The position numbers and the translations under genes are program-made. Positions 21,243 to 30,322 of a DNA stretch of 64,000 nt are shown here, piece after piece. How positions within the stretch are numbered: the first letter of the stretch is position 1; every line of letters starts with the position of its first letter. The DNA is taken from positions 744,001 through 808,000 of the forward strand of contig WNNJ02003776.1 of NCBI GenBank assembly GCA_012934845.2. Direction: 5' to 3'. The stretch is from Pomphorhynchus laevis. Lineage: Eukaryota; Acanthocephala; Palaeacanthocephala; Echinorhynchida; Pomphorhynchidae. The notes under the pieces are model-generated. The model saw nothing but the letters and a program-made list of their open reading frames with translations, did not search any database and was not told where the DNA came from.

Positions 21243-21716
21243 TCAAGCAGCAAGTGCGCGGAGTCGATAGCAAACAGACATTGTCGTATCACCCGATTTC
21301 ACTGTTAAAGAGAGCGACTCCAATAGATCATCATCTCGATATGACATGACGTTGGTCACAATCATTTTGCTGTCTACATAGATCGCAACCCGACCACCAC
21401 GGCGAGTGTTTCCTCGGTCAGTTCTTAATAGTGAGAAGCCCGAGATACCACTGTGCAGCCAGGTCTCAGTGAGTGCGAAAATAGACACGTCGCTGTTTGA
21501 TAAATAAAAGTTGAACTCATCAAATTTAGAGACTAAGCTGCGAACATTGGAACATGCAATCCTGATAGGATGACTATCGTAATTCACCGGACTTTTCGAT
21601 AAGATGGTACGAAATGAAACCAAATCTCCTAAAGCTCCCTTCGTTGAGTTTTTATAGTCAACTTCTCCCACCGTACAAATGGTCGGCGTCGAACCACCCG
21701 AAAATTTCGGATACAT
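21243..21716 (-). pseudogene. Start of LINE ORF2 endonuclease, truncated
   Basis: This 157-residue frame carries IRIACSNVRSLVSKFDEF, FALTETWLHSGISGF and the RTDRGNTRRGGRVAIYV block. These are the first third of an AP endonuclease, including the catalytic Glu of the TETW motif. The later catalytic Asp and His motifs are lost at the junction with the neighbouring LINE. It cannot be functional. Confidence 0.8.
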
Positions 21717-22078
21717 AAATCCTCCTCACCTAATTGACGCCTGTTATATAGCTCCTTCCTAGCAAGAGACAATTGACGGCGATCCTCGATCGAAAGGTCC
21801 TTGAAGATGCGCATAGACGTACCCGCTAATCTGTAAGCTCTATTAAGAATGGAAGCGGCTTGATTAGAAGACGCACAAACTAATCTTAGTAATCTAGTCT
21901 TACCATTTCCGTCTCTTTTGCCGATTCTGTGAAGGGCCAAGACCTGTAGAGATTCTGCCAAACCTTCCTCACCCTCAACGAAAACGCCGGATAGGATCTG
22001 CCGCACTGAGCTAACATCATCATTAATACGATTTTGAACACTGTCGGATTGGGACTCATAAACGTTGGCAAAGATCAC
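21629..22078 (-). pseudogene. LINE ORF1, C-terminal nucleic-acid-binding domain
   Basis: This 149-residue frame carries VLALHRIGKRDGNGKTRLLR, then ASSNQAASILNRAYRLAGTS and IFKDLSIEDRRQLSLARKEL. It matches the ORF1 proteins at 48217-48489 and 63143-63892 in order and motifs (R.GK..LKIVF / D.S.EDR..L..AR.EL / L.IRN..VV). Such ORF1 domains bind the LINE RNA. Its stop overlaps the start of the endonuclease frame, a normal ORF1/ORF2 arrangement. Confidence 0.75.
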
Positions 22079-22990
22079 ACATTTGGATCTATCTATAACA
22101 GATCTTTTATCTCGTATGTTACTCGAACGTGGGGTCCGGATAGATCGCTGCTCCAGACGAGTTGCCGCAGGAAGAGGCTCCAGAATGAGTTGCCGAAATT
22201 GGGACGATCTTCTTTGTAGTGCATTGATCTATTGTTACATGGTCTGTTTGTGATCCACGATCAGAAATTCTAATTATCTTGCAAGCTCGGCTACCGATAC
22301 TTAGTGAAGGAATTTGTTTAAAAGTAGGTACCGATGGTACACGTGGCTGGTACTGCTCATTTCCATCTGGTTCAATACTGCATTTCGTAACTCCGCAAGT
22401 TTCGCTTTGCATTGCATCACTTTTAAATTGGTTTGTTCGACACACTGAACTCTGCAACCTTCAGCCCGTCGCCAGTATCAAATACTTGACAGATATTCAA
22501 CTCTCCAGCAATAAGCACGGACCGATATGGCCTCTTGTCTGGCTTGGTACAAAGAACCCTCTCAACAGCCTGGACACAAAACTTGTGGCACTACTCGCGT
22601 TTTCTTGATCGTCAGAACAGATTCGTCTATACAAACCATTTACACTATCAGTTAGCTTGTTTATTTGAGAGTTCAGACGGTCAAGAGCTTCACTTGCACA
22701 AATTCCGCACAGGAAATTTTTGTCCTTCAGGATTTATCATCAAAAGTATGAATGACAACCGTCCAACAGCTACACGCGCTGTTACTACAAGCAACTTGTG
22801 ACTAAATATGCCGTGGTATCTGTTCTGGTTCAGGATTGAAGGGTTCAGCAAGTTTGCCTTTTACTGCCCTGTGCCTTGTTATACTGCTTTTACTTGTTTT
22901 ACTCTTTTTACTGCCTTGTTTTATCATTTTCGCTATTGTTTCTGAATTGGATATCAATTTACTAATTCTTCTAAGTTTGTTTTAAATTTG

Positions 22991-23012
22991 TATTGTATTT
23001 ACTTTAGATTGT
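22991..23012 (-). promoter_or_regulatory. Shared 5' leader block, CR1-group LINE
   Basis: On the minus strand this reads ACAATCTAAAGTAAATACAA, matching blocks before the RLE ORF at 10044 and the LINE ORF1s at 49300 and 62810. Its position marks the 5' end of this LINE. Confidence 0.5.
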
Positions 23013-23099
23013 ATGTTTATTAGTAATCAAAGTTTTGTTAATCTGCAACTGTAATCTGCAATAATCTGTAATTGTATGTTTATTAGTTATCAAACTTTT

Positions 23100-24143
23100 T
23101 TAAGGCGATATCTTTAAAAAATTATACGTTCAACCACATACGAGCATTAGCTCAAATAGCTGGTTCACAATAAGTTCGTAAATAAGTAAATTGGTTATTA
23201 AAATAAGGAAATGCAACACAAAAAATACTTGATCCATTCGTGGTATTCTTTTAAAAGTACTAAGTGAACTGCATCCAACGGTGTCTGCATCAAGGTTGTT
23301 CCAAAGCTCAACAATTTTTCTATCAAATTACATTGCGCTAATTTATGTACTCTGCTTCTTAGAATAGTTAAATAATGACCTCGAAGAACATTTGTACCAC
23401 GAAATTGAACCGAACTCTAAAGAGGGAGATGGGGACGTTGGAATAAATGCCAAACCAGGCACATATTTATGTACCGACGAGTCCATGTGACGGTCTTAAG
23501 TCCTAGTCTCAGTATGTCTTTATAAGGCAGTGACGCCAACGTTGGTGCTATTTATGTTGCCCTGCGAAGTACCTTCTCTGATTTCTTATGTTCATGTACA
23601 GTATGTGGGTATACAACCGGAGTTGCATATAAAAGTTTACTCAATATACGTGCTAAAATCAGAGGCCGAAGAGCAGTCGGATCAATGCGAACAAACGGGC
23701 GTCGAATCATACATATCATTTATTGCAGTTGGCACAAGCTTGCTCAGTGTGCTTTTTGGTTGCTAAATTAGAGGTAACGCATAATCCCAAATCTTTGTAA
23801 CTATCCACACTTTCAACAAAACAGCCCTTATATTTGTAACAAACAGATGTTAGTTGCTTGCGAGCATTACCCATAATACTCGCATTACCATAAAAAGCAT
23901 GTGTTTGCATTTCGAAGCATTTATCACTAGCTTGTTAGACGATGCCCACAACTCCACATTATCAATGTAAGTTTGCAAATTATCAACATCCTCACATGAA
24001 TGAATGGACCGCTATATTTTTAAATTATATGCATACAAACATGATCGAGAGCGAATGCACCCAAGCAAATCGTTAACATAAATGCTGAATAAAAGCGGAC
24101 CCAAAATTGAACCTTGAGTACTCCAAGATTACACTCTCTAGAC
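23100..24143 (-). mobile_element. Family E LINE, left segment outside the hAT insertion
   Basis: The minus strand encodes the post-RT portion: the VESVDSYKDLG block near 23800 and a decayed LLYATPVVYPHT-like tail near 23590-23620. Its inner edge at 24143 aligns to position about 29387 of the sister copy, and the hAT transposon begins at the next base. The segment from 23100 to 23270 is its probable 3' UTR. Confidence 0.7.
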
Positions 24144-24385
24144 CAGTGTTTCTCAACCTTTTTTCAATCATCGCCCACTTTTGAAAATTTTTTTAATATC
24201 GCCCACCTTGACAGAAAAACTGTTTTAAATTTTATATAAATCTTAATATTCATGTAATAATAACAGTAGATATATGGATGTTAAAAACATAATATGTAGA
24301 TCTGTATTATAAAGTTACAAGCCTCAGTTAGATTATCGATGAATAATAAATAAACCGAATTTGAAAAAAATATAAATAAAGAAAT

Positions 24386-25326
24386 TTAATGTGATCCTTG
24401 GTTTTGATGTTTTTTTACTATTTCCTCAATTTTAGGCTTAAAGTTTGTAAGCTTCATTCTCACGTCACATCTCGAACATATGTCTATTCTATTTCTTTCT
24501 TTAGTTATTATTTTATTGATTGTACTAAAACCACATTCCACTAAATAAGAAGACGGAAAACACAGCAAAATATTGGTCATTTCAGTCCAAATCGTAGGAT
24601 ATAAAAACTTCGCCGACTGTGTCATCCATAATCCAAATTGTCCGTCCTTTTCATATTTATATTTCAATTCTTTCATTGCATTGAAGATCGATAAGTTCTT
24701 CTTGAATGTTTTCTTCAACACATTCAATATCACAGCCAAAGGGGTCAATCATCCATGGCTTAATATGCAAAGAAAATAAATCCGAAAACCTACTAAGAAA
24801 TTCCTGCTTTAGAGTAGACAAGTATTCAGAATAATTGAATAAGTCATGATCAGAAAGAAAAGACTCTACATTTTTCATCCCCTGCATATTTTTAAAGTTT
24901 CTCTTCAATAAGTTTTTCTTAAAAACTTCAATGTTCTCTGTAAAGGACTTAATAGTACGCTTACAGTCGATCAGAGTAACAAGTTTTGCTTGCAATTTCA
25001 GCGATATTTCATTAAGCTTTCTGAAAATAAATGCCATAAAGTTTATATTGTTTTTATGGGCATTCAGCTCGTCTCTTCTATCGAATTCCTATTCTTCTTT
25101 CAGGAAAGATATAATTGTGTCAAATAAGCAAACAAATCTTGCAAGGCCCTTTAGATAACCATCGTATTTCAGTGTGGAGAAGTATTCTATTGTATTGCTC
25201 ATTATTGTCTTTACAGAAAATCTGAAACAATCTGTCACACTTTGGATTTGTCTTTATCTTGTTTACTACTTGGATGACATGCCTAAAAGAAGAATGAAGA
25301 ATAGAACTTATGTTCTTTGCCACCAA
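24386..25326 (-). pseudogene. hAT transposase, C-terminal half
   Basis: Successive minus-strand frames encode a ZBED5/FAM200-like transposase: HVIQVVNKIKTNPKCDRLF, LLHTEIRWLSKG (25120-25326), AFIFRKLNEISLKLQ (24657-25037) and the dimerisation tail SYLVECGFSTINKI plus RCDVRMKLTNFKP (24386-24748). The hAT C-terminal motif is clear. Frame shifts near 24750 and 25120 and a break at 25326 make it a pseudogene. The final ~90 residues are the best preserved. Confidence 0.85.
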
Positions 25327-25712
25327 AGAACATAAGTTCTATGTTCCTTTAAAGAACATTTGTTGGACAAATGTTCTTTAAAGATGAAATAAACACCTTA
25401 TGTCTTACAATCATAGCAGGGGCCCCGACAGTAGCACATAATATCAAATTTTCAAATGGTATTTGTTTTTATCAAATTTATTCATGATTTGTCTTTATCT
25501 TGTTTACTACTTGGATGACATGCCTTAAAGAAGAATGAAGAATAGAACTTATGTTCTTTGCCACCAAAGAACATAAGTTCTATGTTCCTTTAAAGAACAT
25601 TTGTTGGACAAATGTTCTTTAAAGATGAAATAAACACCTTATGTCTTACAATCATAGCAGGGGCCCCGACAGTAGCACATAATATCAAATTTTCAAATGG
25701 TATTTGTTTTTC
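25248..25712 (-). repeat. 242-bp direct duplication inside the hAT transposase
   Basis: The segment from about 25248 to 25471 recurs at about 25490-25712 with very few differences. It includes the coding block GAPAMIVRHKVFISS (minus strand). Both copies carry two perfect foldbacks: AGAACTTATGTTCTTTG / CAAAGAACATAAGTTCT (25303-25340 in copy 1) and AAAGAACATTTGT / ACAAATGTTCTTT just after it. The second copy abuts the Penelope-like fragment. Confidence 0.85.
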
Positions 25713-26158
25713 TTCGAACCAAGATTCACCAATCTTTATTCAATTTTTATTTAATTAGTGAGCACATTTATCCAGAAAGCCTTATTCTAAACAAAACCAA
25801 TATTAATGATAAAGAAGGTGTATATCTAGATATGAACATTAAATTAACATTAACTAAAACTACTATTAATTTATATCGTAAAGATGACATATTTAAATTT
25901 ACAAGAAACATATTTTTGCATGAGCATTCATGCATACCATATAATATAAAATATAATACATTAAATAATGAAATTTTAAGAATTGCAACAATATGTAATG
26001 ATATTGGCTTTCTTCAAAATCATTTAAATAATTTAATAGATACATATTTTAAACTAGGTTACTATAAAAATAACATCAAGCAGAAAATAGTAAAATATAA
26101 AAATCAACACAATAATATAAAGAATAAATTTAAACTTCTTAAGGAAATACATCATTAG
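25697..26158 (+). pseudogene. Penelope-like RT, C-terminal region
   Basis: From about residue 12 the frame reads ISEHIYPESLILNKTNIND, VYLDMNIKLTLTKTTINLYRK, NIFLHEHSCIPYNIKYN and ILRIATICNDIGF, then a GYYKNNIKQKIVKYKN tail. The pattern of a strand motif (YLDMNI), a Pro-containing bend before an amphipathic helix with ICND, and a basic tail resembles the region after the catalytic core of Penelope-like and related retroelement RTs. No catalytic Asp box is present. The same 3' coding tail recurs as a decayed copy at 33056-33120. The family call is moderate; the retroelement origin is firmer. Confidence 0.5.
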
Positions 26159-26350
26159 CATGTATTTGGCCCAGCTGCTATGTCGGGTAGAGGAGTTAGG
26201 GGCGAAACCTGATAGCATAGCAGTTCCTCCTGATGACCTCTAATTCTTATTATGATACAACGTCTGTTTTTTATTAGTCAATTCATAAAAATGACTTTTT
26301 AAATTTCAATTTTTTATTATAACTTGATATAAATTATAGATTATCTAGAA
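26150..26350 (+). repeat. Structured 3' repeat after the RT fragment
   Basis: This copy of the dispersed structured repeat begins at the RT stop codon. It has stems CTGCTATG / CATAGCAG, GGGGC-GAAAC and CTGATGACC blocks, then ACAACGTCTG and an AT-rich tail. Direct attachment to the RT ORF here and at 33056-33300 suggests it is the 3' UTR of that retroelement. The 258-bp array begins where its tail ends. Confidence 0.65.
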
Positions 26351-26608
26351 ACAATTATATTGACGATCAGCATGCTGTCCAGACAGCATGTCTGGACAGA
26401 CAACTCAACCCTGTGGAGTTGTCTGGCATGCTTTCTGTCGTAATGCGACCTGATAGCTGAAGCTATTATGTAGCCAGCTAAAATACAAGTTAGTCGAAGA
26501 GGTCCGGAAATATCTTAACAAAATGAAATTCAACCGACTACCAACAAGACGATTTTAATGCATCATTTCAACCTGATAGAGGACCACCATGTTTATCGTC
26601 AATATAGT

Positions 26609-26685
26609 GCATGCTGAGGGACGAAACAACGATGATACAGGGACGTCCACTGATGAGTCCCTCCCTGTGGAGTTGTCTGGCATGC
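26609..26685 (+). ncRNA. Hammerhead-like core, unit 2
   Basis: GAAAC at 26623, CTGATGA at 26650-26656 and GTC at 26675-26677. The strand after GTC is TGGC instead of TGGAC, so stem I is shortened to three pairs. Stem II (GTCCC/GGGAC) and stem III (ACAAC/GTTGT) are intact. Confidence 0.5.
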
Positions 26686-26861
26686 TTTCTGTCGTAATGC
26701 GACCTGATAGCTGAAGCTATTATGTAGCCAGCTAAAATACAAGTTAGTCGAAGAGGTCCGGAAATATCTTAACAAAATGAAATTCAACCGACTACAACAT
26801 GACGATTTTAATGCACCATTTTAACCTGATTGAGGACCACCATGTTTATCGTCAATATAGT

Positions 26862-26942
26862 GCATGCTGAGGGACGAAACAACGATGATACAGGGACGTC
26901 CACTGATAAGTCCCACCCTGTGGAGTTGTCTGGACGGCATGC
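26862..26942 (+). ncRNA. Hammerhead-like core, unit 3 (core mutated)
   Basis: The invariant CTGATGA is CTGATAA here (26903-26909), which should abolish catalysis. The stems are intact, and the outer helix keeps pairing through a G-T wobble (GCATGCTG / CGGCATGC). Confidence 0.45.
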
Positions 26943-27119
26943 TTTCTGTAGTAATGCGACCTGATAGCTGAAGCTATTATGTAGCCAGCTAAAATACAAG
27001 TTAGTCGATGAGGTCCAGAAATATCTTAACAAAATGAAATTCAACCGACTACCAACAAGTCAATTTTAATGCATCATTTTAACCTGATGGAGGACCACCA
27101 TGTTTATCGTCAATATAGT

Positions 27120-27200
27120 GCATGCTGAGGGACGAAACAACGATGATACAGGGACGTCCACTGATGAGTCCCACCCTGTGGAGTTGTCTGGACAGCATGC
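27120..27200 (+). ncRNA. Hammerhead-like core, unit 4 (all core bases intact)
   Basis: GGGAC-GAAA with ACAAC (27129-27141), then GTCCA-CTGATGA-GTCCC (27156-27172), then GTTGT-C-TGGAC (27183-27193). All three helices make five Watson-Crick pairs: I GTCCA/TGGAC, II GTCCC/GGGAC, III ACAAC/GTTGT. The predicted cleavage site is after the GTC ending at 27188. Helix III could extend with ACAGGG/CCCTGT. The order of the strands is GAAA, CTGATGA, GTC rather than the usual CTGATGA, GAAA, GTC. Confidence 0.6.
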
Positions 27201-27377
27201 TTTCTGTCGTAATGCGACCTGATAGCTGAAGCTATTATGTAGCCAGCTAAAATACAAGTTAGTCGAAGAGATCCGGAAATATCTTAACAAAATGAAATTC
27301 AACCGACTACCAACAAGACGATTTTAATGCATCATTTCAACCTGATGGAGGACCACCATGTTTATCGTCAATATAGT

Positions 27378-27458
27378 GCATGCTGAGGGACGAAACAACG
27401 ATGATACAGGGACGTCCACTGATGAGTCCCACCCTGTGGAGTTGTCTGGACAGCATGC
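27378..27458 (+). ncRNA. Hammerhead-like core, unit 5 (all core bases intact)
   Basis: Identical to unit 4 in every paired and core position: GAAAC at 27392-27396, CTGATGA at 27419-27425, GTC at 27444-27446. With the CTGATGA strand of unit 4 it forms a canonical-order ribozyme with a loop of about 215 nt on stem II. Confidence 0.6.
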
Positions 27459-27636
27459 TTTCTGTCGTAATGCGACCTGATAGCTGAAGCTATTATGTAG
27501 CCAGCTAAAATACAAGTTAGTCGAAGAGGTCCGGAAATATCTTAAGCAAAATGAAATTCAACCGACTACCAACAAGACGATTTTAATGCATCATTTCAAC
27601 CTGATGGAGGACCACCATGTTTATCGTCAATATAGT

Positions 27637-27717
27637 GCATACTGAGAGACGAAACAACGATGATACAAGGACGTCCACTGATGAGTCCCACCCTGTGGAG
27701 TTGTCTGGACAGCATGC
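27637..27717 (+). ncRNA. Hammerhead-like core, unit 6
   Basis: GAAAC at 27651-27655, CTGATGA at 27678-27684, GTC at 27703-27705. The stem II strand is GAGAC rather than GGGAC and leaves one mismatch. The outer helix also has one mismatch (GCATACTG). Stems I and III are intact. Confidence 0.5.
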
Positions 27718-27808
27718 TTTCTGTCGTAATGCGACCTGATAGCTGAAGCTATTATGTAGCCAGCTAAAATACAAGTTAGTCGAAGAGGTTCCGAAATATC
27801 TTAACAAA

Positions 27809-28470
27809 ATGTTTTTAAATACTTCATAAATAACATTTCTTCGTGTATTTGAAAATCGTCATCAATAAAGCGGACATATGACATCAGCAGAGCTCTACTA
27901 TCGCTAACAGTTGATTCGTCAATTTGAATAGAAAACCCTAGTTTTTAGTTTTTCAATTAGCTGTCCTTCAACATCTTCAGCCATTTCATCTATTCTTCTT
28001 ATAATTGAATCGTTGCTTAATGGAATTGTGTTAATAATTGTTTCGGTATCTTCTATTTTTAAAACTGCTTTGAGAAGAATCTCAAATGCGGGTTTTAATC
28101 GTGTTTTAGCAACGGAATGCGAGCTACAGGTTTTAGAGATTAGTGCAGCAAAATCATAGGAAGAAATCAGTCCTTTTTAACTTTCAAGTATTTGTTTTTT
28201 AAACATACCAGTAAGAGTTGTACGTTTTTCAAAAATTTCTTTTGCTTTTTGAAAATATTCAATTCCTTTATCTAATTTTTAAGCATGGACTCTTTTCTGG
28301 TGTTCGAGGAGCTTTAAAGCTTTCATAGCTTCATTAGAGAACGGTTTGCGACATAAAAGACAATGGAATATCTTTATCATAGGGACTTTCGATGAATCCA
28401 AAAGCTAAATACTCTGCACTGTATTTGCGCCATATTTTTTCTTCTGTTATAGTAAGGGATAATTTTTATA
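27809..28470 (-). pseudogene. hAT transposase, N-terminal half
   Basis: Read from 28470 down, broken frames give ISSYDFAALISKTCSSHSVAK, LKAVLKIEDTETIINTIPLS, IIRRIDEMAEDVEGQL and, at the insertion edge, IHEEMLFMKYLK-like residues (about 27810-27850). These match the catalytic-domain start of ZBED5-type hAT transposases. A BED zinc finger is expected upstream but is not clear. The remaining 28470-28790 is AT-rich subterminal DNA. Confidence 0.7.
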
Positions 28471-28791
28471 AAAAAAAACTAGAAAGAAATATATAAACTG
28501 TAATAAAAATCAATATGGTGCCAAAAATCATTTTTTACCATGCAATTAATAACAAATTAGACTTTTTTTATTAAAAAACGACTAGCACATTTAAAAGTTA
28601 AAGTTTCCTGCATGTGAACATTAAAATTTTGTATAGATTTAAAAATAAATGTTTAAATAAATTCAAACTTTTACATCAAAAAATTTAAAATTTTTCTTCT
28701 ATGTTTTTATCAATTTTCACAAACAAAATCGCCCACCTGGAAAATATTTTCGCCCACTAGTGGGCGATATCGGCCAGGTTGAGAACCCCTG

Positions 28792-29018
28792 CTCTACTCT
28801 ATCAAAAGCTTTTGAAAAGTCGAAGAATATAATGTCTGTTTCAGTAAAGCGTGCCTTATTCGCTGCCAATCAAGATGAGCATCAAGCAAATTTGAAACAG
28901 TTGAATAACCATCTCGAAATTCGTTCTGATAAGGCCTTAAAACTTTTTATACATGAAAAAGCTCAACCATGTAGCTATGTACAAACATCTTTAACACTCT
29001 ACAGCAAATGCGAATAAT
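28792..29018 (-). mobile_element. Family E LINE, right segment outside the hAT insertion
   Basis: On the minus strand this encodes the RT region around the DIIFFDFSKAFDRVD block, in decayed form. It aligns to 29513-29740 of the next copy. It ends at 29018, where a second family E copy starts in the same orientation. Confidence 0.75.
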
Positions 29019-29825
29019 GCTTACAAAATTAGAGGTAACCCATACTCCTAAATCTTTGTAACTATCGACACTTTCCACAATACAGCCCTTATATTTGTAA
29101 CAAGCAGATGTTAGTTGCTTGCGAGCATTACTAATAATACGCATGTGTTTGCATTTCGAAACATTTATCACAAGCTTGTTTGACGCCGCTCACAACTCCA
29201 CATTATCTATGTCAGTTTGCAAATTATCAACATCCTCACATGAATGAATGGGCCGCCATATTTTTAAGTCATCTGCATACAAACATGATCGAGAGCGAAT
29301 GCACCCAGGCAAATCTTTAACATAAATGCTGAATAAAAGCGGACCTAAAACTGAACCTTGAGGTACTCCAATATGACATTCTCTAGACACAGACAATGAC
29401 CAATCGACAAGTACTCGAAAGCAACGATCACGAAGAAATTCTCTAATCCAATCAACTATTATGTTTGGGAGTCCAGTATTGACAAGTTTCTGAAGAAGTA
29501 GATCATGATCTACTCTATCAAAAGCTTTAGAAAAGTCGAAGAATATAATGTCTGTATCGGTATAATGTGTCTTATTCGCTGTCCAATCAAGATGAGCATC
29601 AAGCAAATTTGAAACAGTTGAATAACCCTCCCGAAATCCGTGCTGATTAGGGACTAAAATTTTTCCCACACGAAAAAACTCAACCATGTAGCGATGCACA
29701 AACCTCTCCAACACTCTACAGCAAATGCAGGTAATGCTCACCGGCCTATAATTTTCGACGGAAGAGCGATCTCCCTTCTTGAAGTAGGAAAGGACAATTG
29801 ACTGCTTCCACACATTAGGAAGAGA
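29019..29825 (-). mobile_element. Family E LINE, second fragment, RT core
   Basis: A separate 5'- and 3'-truncated copy next to the hAT-interrupted one. It runs from a KKGDRSSVENYRPVS block (29770) to the VDSYKDLG block (29050). It stops at 29825 in unique AT-rich DNA. Confidence 0.8.
29190..29813 (-). pseudogene. Reverse transcriptase core, family E LINE
   Basis: This 207-residue frame carries MWKQSIVLSYFKKGDRSS, NYRPVSITCICCRVLERF, NQHGFREGYSTVSNLL, DIIFFDFSKAFDRVDHDLL, GVPQGSVLGPLLFSIYVKDL and the catalytic CLYADDLKIWR. All RT core motifs are intact, but the protein is cut at both ends, so there is no endonuclease or tail. The first Met is internal. It closely parallels the RT remnants at 49301-49642 and 43049-43417. 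Confidence 0.88.
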
Positions 29826-30300
29826 TCTTTCTTAGTTTGACTGTCAAAAAATTGCACAGATAAGAACGCAAATTGAGCCTGCTAATCTGCGCAGATAAAC
29901 AGAAGGTAGTAAGTAACAACCTCTTGAATTATTGGCTTTTAGACTGCGTAATTCGGAATAAACTTTAGTATATTCCTAATTATAATATAATCTATAATAT
30001 AGTTCTTTATTATTTACTGAACTACTCACCATTCTTTATACTACGTCATGCAATCCTAATAAGTTAATGAAATTAAGCGTTTTAATCCAAAAATATTCCC
30101 AAATTCTCACCTAAAAATCTTACCCATAAGATATTAGTTCATAGTCAATTAGCAGCTATGAAAGATTGACTGAAAACAAAATACTGAAAAATTTTAAATC
30201 AGAGTCACAGTTATAATTAATCATATTAGTTTTGTCAAACAAACTATAAAAATTGAGATTGATACAATTCAGGTCAACAAGATATAATATAAATTATTTA
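29826..30300. other. Unique AT-rich spacer
   Basis: No coding signal, repeat copy or RNA gene is recognisable in this stretch. Confidence 0.5.
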
Positions 30301-30322
30301 GTGTGAGCTCTTCACAAACTCT

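Larger units (their letters stand above)
21243..23012 (-). mobile_element. CR1-group LINE 5' part: leader, ORF1, start of ORF2
   Basis: Reads from the shared leader at 22991-23012 through a zinc-finger ORF1 (FLCGICASEALDRL near 22720) and its C-terminal domain (21629-22078) into the start of an AP endonuclease (21243-21716). It then stops abruptly against the I/R1-type LINE at 21240. RT is missing. ORF1 is broken into several frames. Confidence 0.75.
26355..27808 (+). repeat. Tandem 258-bp array, about six units, hammerhead-like cores
   Basis: Units repeat every 253-259 bp, with the GAAAC box at 26623, 26876, 27134, 27392 and 27651. The first unit is partial and rearranged (foldbacks CTGTCCAGA / TCTGGACAG and CAGACAACTC / GAGTTGTCTG at 26370-26440). 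Units differ by about 1-5 percent. Each unit has an 80-nt self-complementary core bounded by GCATGCTG and CAGCATGC, and a second hairpin, GATAGCTGAAGCTATT, near its middle. No protein is encoded; minus-strand open frames merely repeat with the unit. The array sits inside the hAT transposase gene. Confidence 0.95.
24144..28791 (-). mobile_element. hAT DNA transposon (ZBED5/SCAND3-like), interrupted
   Basis: Terminal inverted repeats CAGTGTTTCTCAACC (24144-24158) and, at the right end, the complement of CAGGGGTTCTCAACC (to 28791) are typical of hAT elements. Flanks CTCTAGAC and CTCTACTC agree at 6 of 8 positions. However, 125 bp of the LINE target, compared with 29388-29512, is missing, so a true 8-bp duplication is uncertain. 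The subterminal GCCCACT motifs are repeated at both ends. The transposase runs on the minus strand and is split by the insertion at about 25712-27808. Confidence 0.88.

Noticed and set aside
26355-27808. Array as a CRISPR or as protein-coding repeats
   Set aside because: Units are 258 bp and nearly identical, with no spacers. The minus-strand open frames simply repeat with the unit and have no recognisable domain.
24136-28799. Clean 8-bp hAT target duplication
   Set aside because: Flanks match at 6 of 8 bases, but both are native family E LINE sequence at positions 125 bp apart, so the similarity may be chance.
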